Shown: piece after piece, positions 1-6,679 of the stretch
Position numbering within the stretch: the first letter of the stretch is position 1
Layout: each line of letters opens with the position of its first letter
Assembly (NCBI GenBank): GCA_900754855.1
Contig: CAAEEI010000140.1
Span: forward strand, 1-11,176
Source: Lachnospiraceae bacterium
GTDB lineage: Bacteria; Bacillota; Clostridia; Lachnospirales; Lachnospiraceae
DNA length: 11,176 nt
Direction: 5' to 3'
Program-made: the position numbers and the translations under genes
Notes under the pieces: model-generated
Databases searched by the model: none
What the model was told of the DNA's origin: nothing
What the model saw: only the letters and a program-made list of their open reading frames with translations

Positions 1-109
1 AATGAATTCACCTTCTGCAATTTCATTGACCTTTCACCAACCGGTCTCTCTCTGCATGTCCCTGCAGGGGCTACTTGTTTCCCTCATTGTTTTTGTCATA
101 TTCATGATG
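1..109 (-). promoter_or_regulatory. T-box riboswitch leader (5' part; probable Phe specifier)
   Basis: This is the 5' half of a T-box leader, an RNA that binds uncharged tRNA and controls termination ahead of aminoacyl-tRNA synthetase or amino acid genes. Read on the minus strand from a predicted start near 109, the Stem I landmarks appear in order: an ATGA/GGGAAAC segment matching the GA (K-turn) motif, AAGTAG with the loop-E AGTA at 75-72, an AGAGAG box at about 52-45, and the apical GGTTGGTGAAAGG at about 42-30. The return strand reaches GAA (9-7), which pairs with AGTA in the loop-E fold. GCC/GGT pairs flank it. The specifier lies directly 3' of GAA and reads TTC (6-4) followed by a purine, which implies tRNA-Phe. 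The rest of Stem I, the antiterminator with the UGGN bulge, the terminator and the controlled gene lie past the left edge. pheS/pheT or another Phe gene is inferred, not seen. Confidence 0.8.
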
Positions 110-115
110 TAGTCT

Positions 116-144
116 ATTGTAAGCAATAATGATTTTTTTGTCAA
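116..144 (-). promoter_or_regulatory. Sigma-A promoter for the T-box leader
   Basis: On the minus strand, TTGACA (144-139) and TACAAT (121-116) are separated by exactly 17 bp. The -35 is perfect and the -10 has five of six consensus bases. It lies just upstream of the T-box landmarks, with a predicted start near 109. Only about 20 bp separate it from the stop codon of the preceding gene, and no terminator lies between them. Confidence 0.85.
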
Positions 145-164
145 CCTTCTTTTTCTTCTTCTCT

Positions 165-953
165 TTATCTTTCCAGCAAAATGTATCCTCCGGTATTTTT
201 TCTCCGGCTGAAATAAACATGGGTATCCTTTACATTTTTCTGCGGAAACATATAGTCGATCAGTTCAGGCAGAGCAGCCCATTTCAGCCGCTGCCTCTCG
301 CCGGACCAGCTTCGAGTGGCAGAATCGGTAAAAATCACCTGTCCGTTTTCCGCCATCCCCAATAAAATCATCGTATGATAAGAACCGGCAAACCGTTTAT
401 CAAACCGCCGGACGACTTTTCCTTTTTGTCTTTTTCTCCGGCTGGTCTCGATCACCACCACTTTTCCTGCCAGAAGATGGCGGCGAATAGCCGTGATGGC
501 GGTCTGATCTTCAAATGCGCCGACATAGCGGTTGCCTATTCCATAATGGGTGAGAATACGGGAAATCCCATAAAGAGAAACCGGCATCTGCCTGGCCATG
601 GGTTTTCGATAATTTTTCTCTCCTTCTTCGGGAAACAGCTTCCGTTCCACCCGGGCAATGGTATCTTCCGGTCGATAATTTTTACATTGCGGAACATAAG
701 CCGCCAGCAGGGTGGTCAGCGAACAACAGGCGCAACCGTGTCTGGTCATGTACTCGCTATATTCCCCATAATTCTCTGCTTTCTGCTGAAACACCGGGAA
801 AAGATCGGTTTTTTCTCCATCCGTAATCTGTACGTTCAGCTGCGGATCCGCAAGATGATGAAGCGGACCCGCTGCCTTCAGATATTTATTTCCTTCTGCA
901 TCTTCCTCCCGGACAAAGGTCACGGAAGGGATGAGCAATGACTGAGCAAGCAT
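165..953 (-). CDS. C39-like cysteine peptidase family protein, no signal peptide
   Basis: A 262-residue protein of the papain-like C39 fold (Peptidase_C39_2 type). Seen from its ATG: RHGCACCSL with candidate catalytic Cys74, SYHTMILLG with His193, and FTDSATR with Asp210, in the usual Cys-His-Asp order. Residues from about 40 to the end align with the C-terminal domain of the secreted protein at 4544-5998, including MPVSLYGIS and a GGYIL ending, so the two are paralogues. Unlike that protein it has no Ig-like repeats and no signal peptide, so it should be cytoplasmic unless exported by another route. I chose the ATG at 953 because AAAGGA lies 5 nt upstream. A GTG at 974 in the same frame, with a weaker site, would add seven residues. 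It follows glgB by 40 nt (19 nt from the GTG) and is probably cotranscribed with it. Substrate unknown; peptidase activity is inferred from the fold only. Confidence 0.75.
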   Translation of the reverse strand: MLAQSLLIPSVTFVREEDAEGNKYLKAAGPLHHLADPQLNVQITDGEKTDLFPVFQQKAENYGEYSEYMTRHGCACCSLTTLLAAYVPQCKNYRPEDTIARVERKLFPEEGEKNYRKPMARQMPVSLYGISRILTHYGIGNRYVGAFEDQTAITAIRRHLLAGKVVVIETSRRKRQKGKVVRRFDKRFAGSYHTMILLGMAENGQVIFTDSATRSWSGERQRLKWAALPELIDYMFPQKNVKDTHVYFSRRKNTGGYILLER

Positions 954-993
954 GGTTTTCCTTTCGATGGGCACAGAATCGCTCTTCCCTGCC

Positions 994-2898
994 TTAATAT
1001 TTAAAGATGGCTACACCGTAAGCCGGTAAATCATAGGCAATGGAATATTTACGGTCGTCGCAGGCCTTTTTCTCCGGCTTATAAACTTCCGGTCTCTCTG
1101 CGCCCGAACCTCCAAATTCTGCAGCGTCACTATTTAAAATCAGCGTATGTTTTCTTCGGCAGGTCGTTCCTACGCGGTAATCCGGCCTTGCCACCGGGGT
1201 AAAGTTACAGACAAAGAGCAGATTATTTTTTCCGCTCTCCGAATGTCTGGTGAAGGAGAAGATACTTCTGTCTCCGTCATTGGCATTGATCCACTCAAAT
1301 CCTTCCGGATAGCAGTCATATTCGTAAAGACATTTATTTTTTCTGTAAATGTGCAAAAGCGCCCGGACAAAATTTTGCAGTTGACGGTTTCGGTCTTTTT
1401 CAAGCAGGAACCAGTCCAGTTCTCTTGCCTCGCTCCACTCCTGATGCTGCCCGAAATCCTGTCCCATAAAGAGCAGTTTTTTACCCGGATGACCGGTCAT
1501 AAACGCATAGCCTGCCATCAGATTTCTGAATTTATCATCGTATAGTCCCGGCATCTTTTCCAACATGGAACATTTCAGATGCACCACCTCATCATGGGAA
1601 AGAACCAGCATATAATTTTCTGCGTAGGCGTACATCATGGCAAAATTCATTTTATTGTGATTAAATTTACGGAAATATGGATCCAGTTTCATGTATTCCA
1701 GGAAATCATGCATCCATCCCATATTCCATTTCAGGCTGAACTCCAGTCCGCCGTATTCGGCCTTATCGGTCACCTTCGGCCATGCTGTGGATTCTTCGGC
1801 AATCATCAATGCCCCCGGATTACGTTCTTTGACAATGGTATTCAGATGTTTGAAAAACTCAATGGCTTCCAGATTTTCATTTCCGCCATAAATGTTCGGT
1901 ACCCATTGTCCGTCGTTGCGTCCATAATCCAGATAAAGCATGGAGGCTACCGCATCTACCCTTAATCCGTCGATATGGTATTTTTCAATCCAGTAAAGCG
2001 CATTACAGATGAGGAAATTGACCACCTCGGTTTTGCTGTAATCAAAGACTTTCGTTCCCCAGTCCGGATGCTCTCCCTTTCTTGTATCTGCATATTCATA
2101 AAGACAGGTGCCGTCAAATTCCGCCAGTCCGAAAGCGTCCCTTGGAAAATGCGCCGGTACCCAGTCAAGGATTATGCCAATTTTATGTTCATGAAGATAG
2201 TCTACGAAAAACTGGAAATCTTCCGGTGAACCATGTCGGGAAGTCGGTGCAAAATAATTAGTTACCTGATACCCCCAGGAACCATCAAAAGGATGCTCGG
2301 CTATGCCCATTAATTCCACATGGGTATACCCCATATCATTGACATAATCCGCAAGCGCCACAGCCAGTTCCCGGTAGTTGTAATACCCGTCCTCGTCTTC
2401 TTCTGTAACCGGATGCTTCTTCCATGATCCCGGGTGGACTTCATAGACGAACATCGGGCTTTTTTTCACATCAAATTTTTTCCGTTTTTTCATCCATTTT
2501 TCATCATTCCACTGAAAATGTGAAATGTCCGCCACAACGGAGGCATTATTGGGCCGTTTTTCCATCTGAAAACCATATGGATCCGCCTTGAGAACGACTT
2601 TTCCTTCTCCGGTTCTGATGGCATATTTATAAATCTGTCCCACTTCCATCCCCGGAACGAACAACTCATAAATCCCCATCGGTTCCAGACGATTCATCAC
2701 ATGGGTGTCCTGATCCCAGTTATTGAAATCTCCCACCAGGGAAACTTTCTTTGCATTTGGCGCCCACACCGCAAAATATACCCCATCTTTGCCCTCCATG
2801 GTCATCGGATGTGCGCCTAATTTATTATACAGATCGTAATGCGTTCCTTTTCCGAACAGATATTGATCAAATTCCGTGATATAATTTGTTGCCTGCAT
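994..2898 (-). CDS. glgB: 1,4-alpha-glucan branching enzyme
   Basis: A 634-residue GH13 glycogen branching enzyme, which cuts alpha-1,4 glucan chains and rejoins them through alpha-1,6 links in cytoplasmic glycogen synthesis. An N-terminal CBM48-type domain (about residues 25-115, with VWAPNAKKVSLVGDFNNW) precedes the catalytic barrel (about 150-500). All four GH13 signatures are present: DWVPAHFP (245-252), GLRVDAVASM with nucleophile Asp315, MIAEES with acid/base Glu368, and LSHDEVVH with His435 and Asp436. A beta-rich C-terminal domain ends the protein. Length and motifs are those of full bacterial GlgB. The ATG is preceded by AGGAGG at good spacing. No other glycogen genes (glgA, glgC, glgD, glgP) lie in the window, so it is separated from the rest of the pathway. 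The only likely operon partner is the C39-like gene just downstream. Confidence 0.97.
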   Translation of the reverse strand: MQATNYITEFDQYLFGKGTHYDLYNKLGAHPMTMEGKDGVYFAVWAPNAKKVSLVGDFNNWDQDTHVMNRLEPMGIYELFVPGMEVGQIYKYAIRTGEGKVVLKADPYGFQMEKRPNNASVVADISHFQWNDEKWMKKRKKFDVKKSPMFVYEVHPGSWKKHPVTEEDEDGYYNYRELAVALADYVNDMGYTHVELMGIAEHPFDGSWGYQVTNYFAPTSRHGSPEDFQFFVDYLHEHKIGIILDWVPAHFPRDAFGLAEFDGTCLYEYADTRKGEHPDWGTKVFDYSKTEVVNFLICNALYWIEKYHIDGLRVDAVASMLYLDYGRNDGQWVPNIYGGNENLEAIEFFKHLNTIVKERNPGALMIAEESTAWPKVTDKAEYGGLEFSLKWNMGWMHDFLEYMKLDPYFRKFNHNKMNFAMMYAYAENYMLVLSHDEVVHLKCSMLEKMPGLYDDKFRNLMAGYAFMTGHPGKKLLFMGQDFGQHQEWSEARELDWFLLEKDRNRQLQNFVRALLHIYRKNKCLYEYDCYPEGFEWINANDGDRSIFSFTRHSESGKNNLLFVCNFTPVARPDYRVGTTCRRKHTLILNSDAAEFGGSGAERPEVYKPEKKACDDRKYSIAYDLPAYGVAIFKY

Positions 2899-2928
2899 CT
2901 GTAAATCCTCCTGCCTTTGGTTTTATTC

Positions 2929-2937
2929 AGTATAGCA
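2929..2937 (-). promoter_or_regulatory. Putative extended -10 promoter of glgB
   Basis: The minus strand reads TGC-TATACT (TG at 2937-2936, hexamer 2934-2929), an extended -10 about 30 nt before the glgB start codon. No good -35 lies 16-18 bp upstream. A second consensus hexamer, TATAAT at 2976-2971, lies 42 bp further up and could be an alternative, also with a poor -35. Confidence 0.45.
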
Positions 2938-3080
2938 TAAAACGCACTGAAAATCAGCCTTTTTTTATGCATTATATCCAGTGTTTCTGAACTTTGTATA
3001 AAATGACCAGTATTCGTTTTTCATTTTTTACCGCAATTTTCCCACGATACGCTCTTTTCTCCAAAGCAGATTTTCCGGAC

Positions 3081-3137
3081 AAAAAAAACACATGCGCAGG
3101 TCTTTCTCCATCCGCAAAGACTCACCTGTGCATGCGT
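3081..3137 (-). terminator. Rho-independent terminator of ilvE
   Basis: Thirteen nt after the ilvE stop, the minus strand forms a long hairpin. Arms 3137-3124 and 3101-3088 pair over 14 positions with one G-U and one mismatch, extended inside by GTCTTT/AAAGAC. It is followed by eight T residues. It separates ilvE from glgB. Confidence 0.9.
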
Positions 3138-3149
3138 TTCCTGTATTTC

Positions 3150-4178
3150 TTATTCAGCGATTACTTTAATCCATCCCTCCGGCGCTTCAATGTGTCCCAT
3201 CTGAATACCGGTCAGTGTATCATATAATTTTTTCGTCACCGGTCCCATTTCTTCCATTCCGCTTGGGAAGCAGATTTCCCGGCCATGATCAACAATCTTC
3301 CCTACCGGTGAAATCACAGCGGCAGTTCCGCAAAGTCCACATTCCGCAAAGTCTTTAATCTCATCAAAGAACACTTCTCTGTGCTCTACTTCCATGCCCA
3401 GATAGTGCTCTGCCACGTACATCAAAGAGCGGCGGGTAATGGAAGGTAAGATGCTGTCTGACTTAGGCGTAACCAGCTTGCCATCTTTGGTAATAAAAAT
3501 GAAGTTAGCTCCTCCGGTTTCTTCTACCTTCGTCCTTGTGGCTGCGTCCAGATACATATTTTCATCATAACCCTGACGATGTGCGTCCATGATCGCATAT
3601 AAACTCATGGCATAATTCAAACCTGCCTTGATATGCCCTGTACCATGCGGCGCTGCACGGTCATAGTCACAGACCCGGATGGTGATTGGTTTGGCTCCTC
3701 CGGTAAAATATGGTCCAACCGGTGTGACAAATACACGGAACTGGTATTCACTGGCCGGTTTTACGCCAATGACCGGATCAGAACCGAACATATACGGACG
3801 AATATACAGCGTTGCCCCGGAACCATATGGCGGTACGTAAGCCAGGTTTGCCTTTACGGTTTCCACCACAGCCTCTACAAACTTTTCCGGTGGATACACC
3901 GGCATTTCCAGGCGTTCACAACTGTCTGCCATCCGTGCTGCGTTTAAATCAGGGCGGAAGCATACGACTTTACCGTCTTCTGTTGTATAGGCTTTTAATC
4001 CTTCAAAACAAGTCTGTGCATACTGTAATACTCCGGCACATTCATTGATCACTACGTTAGCGTTGTCGGTCAGCGCGCCTTCTTCCCAGGCGCCGTTTTT
4101 ATAATTCGCTACAAATCTGGCCTCTGTCTGATGATAGTTAAATCCGATAGAACTCCAGTCCAAATTTTTCTTTTCCAT
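3150..4178 (-). CDS. ilvE: Branched-chain amino acid aminotransferase (type II)
   Basis: A 342-residue PLP-dependent fold IV transaminase that interconverts Val, Leu and Ile with their 2-oxo acids, using glutamate/2-oxoglutarate, in the cytoplasm. Features seen: the CFEGLKAY segment near the N terminus, TLYIRP with conserved Arg127, GHIKAGLNYA with PLP-binding Lys184, VEETGGANFIF with Glu219/Glu220, and CGTAAVISPVG, which holds the phosphate-binding Gly-Thr. Length and motifs fit the larger type II BCAT class. The start is the ATG at 4178 with GGTGGAG 7 nt upstream. An ATT 13 codons earlier in the same frame (near 4217) would lie upstream of the predicted transcription start, so it is excluded. 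The gene has its own promoter and terminator. The leader is only about 30 nt, so no T-box or leader-peptide attenuator can precede it. A CGLC (Cys280/Cys283) just before the GTAA motif is visible, but I attach no redox role to it. Confidence 0.95.
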   Translation of the reverse strand: MEKKNLDWSSIGFNYHQTEARFVANYKNGAWEEGALTDNANVVINECAGVLQYAQTCFEGLKAYTTEDGKVVCFRPDLNAARMADSCERLEMPVYPPEKFVEAVVETVKANLAYVPPYGSGATLYIRPYMFGSDPVIGVKPASEYQFRVFVTPVGPYFTGGAKPITIRVCDYDRAAPHGTGHIKAGLNYAMSLYAIMDAHRQGYDENMYLDAATRTKVEETGGANFIFITKDGKLVTPKSDSILPSITRRSLMYVAEHYLGMEVEHREVFFDEIKDFAECGLCGTAAVISPVGKIVDHGREICFPSGMEEMGPVTKKLYDTLTGIQMGHIEAPEGWIKVIAE

Positions 4179-4215
4179 TCTTATACTCCACCTTTCTGAT
4201 TTAACGGTTGAAATC

Positions 4216-4224
4216 ATTGTACCA
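4216..4224 (-). promoter_or_regulatory. Putative extended -10 promoter of ilvE
   Basis: The minus strand reads TGG-TACAAT (hexamer 4221-4216), an extended -10 about 38 nt before the ilvE ATG. The A-rich sequence at the -35 position has no clear TTGACA match. The start would fall near 4209. Confidence 0.5.
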
Positions 4225-4264
4225 CAGTTTTTTCTGCTTTTCTATGTTTTCTCTTCAGGTTTTC

Positions 4265-4287
4265 AAAAAAATGCAATTTTTTTGCAT
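4265..4287 (-). terminator. Short A/T-rich intrinsic terminator candidate
   Basis: The minus strand reads ATGCAA, five A, TTGCAT, then a run of T. The stem is 6 bp and AT-rich, so it is weak alone. It would act as a second stop before the ilvE promoter. Confidence 0.45.
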
Positions 4288-4343
4288 AAATATTTCATTT
4301 TTATTTTTTTGTTCCTTTTTTATTCTAAAATGTCTCTTTCTGC

Positions 4344-4393
4344 AAAAAAACCTTCTCCGCCAGACAGAAAATATGCCGGCATGCAGAGAAAGG
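4344..4393 (-). terminator. Intrinsic terminator of the degV operon
   Basis: On the minus strand, CCTTTCTCTGC (4393-4383) pairs with GCGGAGAAGG (4360-4351) through about 10 bp with one bulged T and one G-U. Seven T residues follow (4350-4344). It lies about 150 nt after the stop of the secreted C39 gene. The upstream arm can also pair in a competing hairpin (4372-4413). Confidence 0.6.
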
Positions 4394-4543
4394 ATTCTCC
4401 GGATACCGGCATAGGGGTTCTGTTTTTTCTTTTTCCTGCATTGTTCCCGGATTATCCCTTCCTGAACCATGCATGTTTATGTAATGTGTTTGTTGTAATA
4501 GAGGACTTTTCTCCGTCACTCTTCCGGTTCACTCCACACTCTT

Positions 4544-5998
4544 TTACTGTGGGTTTACCAGAATATAACCGCCACAGGAAGCCTCTTTTGTGTAATACGG
4601 CGCAGTGGAAGTCACGTCCGTACAGGAAAACATATAATTCAGCAGGCTTAATAATGAAGTATATTTAATTCTTCTCTGGTCGCCAAAATAGGACGCTCTG
4701 TCTGCGGAATCAGCCACAATGACCATATCGTTATCCGTCACACCCAGGAGAACCATCGTATGTTTGCCATTGGACCAGCGCGCATCGCTGCCTACTTTTT
4801 TCACTTCAACCACCACGGCGTTGCCTGTTTTCAGATGCTCCATAATCTGGTTATAGGCGCCAACCGGATCATAGCTTCTGACATATTCATTGTTAATATT
4901 ATAACTGCTGAGTACTTTGCTGATTCCATAGAGGGAAACCGGCATACTCTTTTTTTTCTTTTTATAATTGTCTTTCCATGCTGAACCAAATACTCTCTTT
5001 TCGATTACTTCTGTAGTATACACCGGTCCCATCTGCATATTGGCGTAACCGCTTAATACCGTAGAAAGAGCGCAGGCGCCACAGCCATGATCCGGCATAT
5101 AGTTGGCATAGATACCATTTTTTCCACTGTTTTTATTCTCTTTCGCCGCCTGATGATAAACGGTGTAGGTTCTTGTTCCCGGATAACTTTCCACAGTCAC
5201 GCTCAGCCGGGCTCCTTTGCTGCTCACCGGCAGACTGCTCATCGGCGTTACGATATTCCCCGGTGATACGGCCTTCACCGTACAGGTCAGCGCCGCTTTT
5301 CCGGTTTTACAGGTGATGGTGGCCGTTCCGTTATAGCCTGTGGCTGTGGCCATCCCGTTTTGATTCACGGAAACCACCGCTCCGTTATCGCTGTACCAGG
5401 CGCAGGCTTCTCCCGTATTCAGCACAGACATCTGATAGCTTTGTCCCACCGGCAGGCGTAAGGAAGTCGCATTAAGTTTCGGTACATATACCTTGCACTT
5501 GATCGTTCGATTATTGGTTCGGCAGGTAATGGTTGCCGTTCCGGATTTTTTGGCTGTCACTTTTCCATTTGCAGAAATTTTCGCTATCTTTTTATCGCTG
5601 GTAGACCATTGCGTATTTTTTCCGTTTTTCACCTTCAGCGTATAGCTGCTGCCCGGACTTAAAGTGAGTTTCGTCGTATTAAGACCTACCGAATATACTT
5701 TACAGCGATACTCCCTCTTTCCGGCTCTGGCGGTAACCGTTGCCTTACCCCCTTTTATTGTGGTGATCTTCCCTTTTTCATTGACGGTAACTACTTTTTC
5801 ATTGCTGCTTGTCCATCTGATTTTTTTGGCTTTGCAGCCTTTCACCTTTAGCTTTTTGGTTTTTCCCTGTTTTAATGTCAGAGAGGTGTAATTCATTCTC
5901 GGTGTTGCCGCCTGCACCTGTGCTTCTGCCGTTGGCATAAATAACATACCGGTGAACAGAAACAGGCCTGCTGCCAGCAGTTTCAGCCGTTTCTTCAT
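4544..5998 (-). CDS. Secreted Big_2-repeat protein with C39-like peptidase domain
   Basis: A 484-residue exported protein. Residues 1-26 are a signal peptide: MKKRLK, a hydrophobic core, then a probable cut after AEA. Three bacterial Ig-like (Big_2) domains follow at about 32-102, 103-172 and 173-244, each with the W-S/T-S or W-Y-S core, a V-x-V-N/I-S-x-N-G turn and a KATVTA or GTATITC strand. The C-terminal domain (about 266-484) is C39-like: DHGCGACAL with candidate Cys306, GKHTMVLLG with His413 and VADSADR with Asp430. Each Ig domain carries two or three Cys, which could form disulfides. No LPxTG, SLH or choline-binding anchor is visible, so it may be released or held by charge. The ATG overlaps the stop of the SGNH gene (ATGA), and GGAGG lies 12 nt upstream inside that gene. 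An in-frame start further up (near 6046) lacks support. It is a paralogue of the protein at 165-953. The substrate is unknown. Confidence 0.85.
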   Translation of the reverse strand: MKKRLKLLAAGLFLFTGMLFMPTAEAQVQAATPRMNYTSLTLKQGKTKKLKVKGCKAKKIRWTSSNEKVVTVNEKGKITTIKGGKATVTARAGKREYRCKVYSVGLNTTKLTLSPGSSYTLKVKNGKNTQWSTSDKKIAKISANGKVTAKKSGTATITCRTNNRTIKCKVYVPKLNATSLRLPVGQSYQMSVLNTGEACAWYSDNGAVVSVNQNGMATATGYNGTATITCKTGKAALTCTVKAVSPGNIVTPMSSLPVSSKGARLSVTVESYPGTRTYTVYHQAAKENKNSGKNGIYANYMPDHGCGACALSTVLSGYANMQMGPVYTTEVIEKRVFGSAWKDNYKKKKKSMPVSLYGISKVLSSYNINNEYVRSYDPVGAYNQIMEHLKTGNAVVVEVKKVGSDARWSNGKHTMVLLGVTDNDMVIVADSADRASYFGDQRRIKYTSLLSLLNYMFSCTDVTSTAPYYTKEASCGGYILVNPQ

Positions 5999-6660
5999 GG
6001 TAAAATGCAACCTCCTTTTTTCTCTTCCTTCATCTCTTTCAACCATAATCCGGCAATGGTCTGCATTCCTTCTTTTGTTGGATGGACGCCGTCCACCGTT
6101 TCATACTCAATGCCATACCGGGCCACATCCGCCAAATGTACTTCTGTCTCTCTGGCCGCCTCCCGGATAATCTCCGAATAGACTTCCTGCGATATGGTCG
6201 ATTCCGCATTAAAAAACTCTGTTTCGCCATCCTTTCCCCGCAACAATGTTGCGCACCAGATCTCTGCCTGGGGATAAAGACATTTTAACCGACAGAGCAT
6301 ACGCCGATATTCCAGACCAAACTCCTGAGGCAGCACGCAAAATCCCCAGTCGTTGGCTCCCATGGCAAGGAGAATCACATCCGGATCTCCTTTTTTCCCC
6401 AGCGCCCGCAATCGGTTTTCTGCCGTTGCGGACGTAGCCAGATTGCCGGACACCGTGCTGCCGGCGTAAGAATTATTTACGCCAACCACACCATTCCTCC
6501 CATGGATGACCTGCATCCACCAGGTATCCTCCGGCTCTTTCACTCCGGTAACTTCCTGCACCCAGCCACGGTAAAACACACCGTCTTCCGGTGTACAGCC
6601 GGCAAAAGTACTGACAGAATCGCCTAAAACCGCATAAACCTTTCCTGTTTCCTTCTCCAA
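5995..6660 (-). CDS. SGNH/GDSL-family hydrolase
   Basis: About 221 residues with the complete SGNH signature: block I LGDSVS (nucleophile Ser15), block II NNSYAGS (Gly67), block III GAND (Asn103) and block V DGVHPT (Asp190, His193). Enzymes of this fold remove acyl or acetyl groups from lipids, sugars or polysaccharides; the substrate here cannot be told. No signal peptide is seen, so it is probably cytoplasmic. The start is uncertain. No ATG lies between the degV stop and the GDS motif, and I chose TTG at 6660, 19 nt after that stop, with a GGGGG run 7 nt upstream. ATG codons at 6723 and 6774 would overlap degV by 44 or 95 nt and have no good ribosome binding site. The stop codon overlaps the start of the secreted C39 gene (ATGA), so the two are translationally coupled and presumably act together, for example in surface or wall modification (inference). 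Confidence 0.85.
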   Translation of the reverse strand: MEKETGKVYAVLGDSVSTFAGCTPEDGVFYRGWVQEVTGVKEPEDTWWMQVIHGRNGVVGVNNSYAGSTVSGNLATSATAENRLRALGKKGDPDVILLAMGANDWGFCVLPQEFGLEYRRMLCRLKCLYPQAEIWCATLLRGKDGETEFFNAESTISQEVYSEIIREAARETEVHLADVARYGIEYETVDGVHPTKEGMQTIAGLWLKEMKEEKKGGCILP

Positions 6661-6679
6661 AAAAACGCCCCCGTTTCCT

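Larger units (their letters stand above)
4218..4543 (-). other. Non-coding gap between the secreted C39 gene and ilvE
   Basis: This 326-nt gap holds two candidate terminators (4344-4393 and 4265-4287), an alternative hairpin (4372-4413) and the ilvE -10 region. A CCACA/TGTGG stem lies just after the upstream stop codon but has no U run. Short open frames on either strand lack ribosome binding sites and are low-complexity Lys/Arg-rich or Phe-rich, so I see no gene. Confidence 0.6.

Noticed and set aside
55..72. CCCTGCAGGG palindrome near the left edge as a terminator or operator
   Set aside because: It has no U run and lies inside the T-box Stem I, where its bases are better explained as part of that helix.
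375..941. 188-codon plus-strand open frame opposite the C39-like gene
   Set aside because: The opposite strand encodes a protein with clear family motifs and a recognisable paralogue; this frame is its shadow and has no family features.
4176..4224. T-box or leader-peptide attenuator for ilvE
   Set aside because: The predicted leader is about 30 nt, too short for either.
4255..4470. 71-codon Lys/Arg-rich minus-strand open frame upstream of ilvE
   Set aside because: It is A-rich low complexity without a ribosome binding site and runs across two terminator hairpins.
5995..6010. CaaX-like C-terminal CILP on the SGNH hydrolase
   Set aside because: Prenylation of this kind is not expected in bacteria, and these codons are constrained by the ribosome binding site and start of the overlapping next gene.
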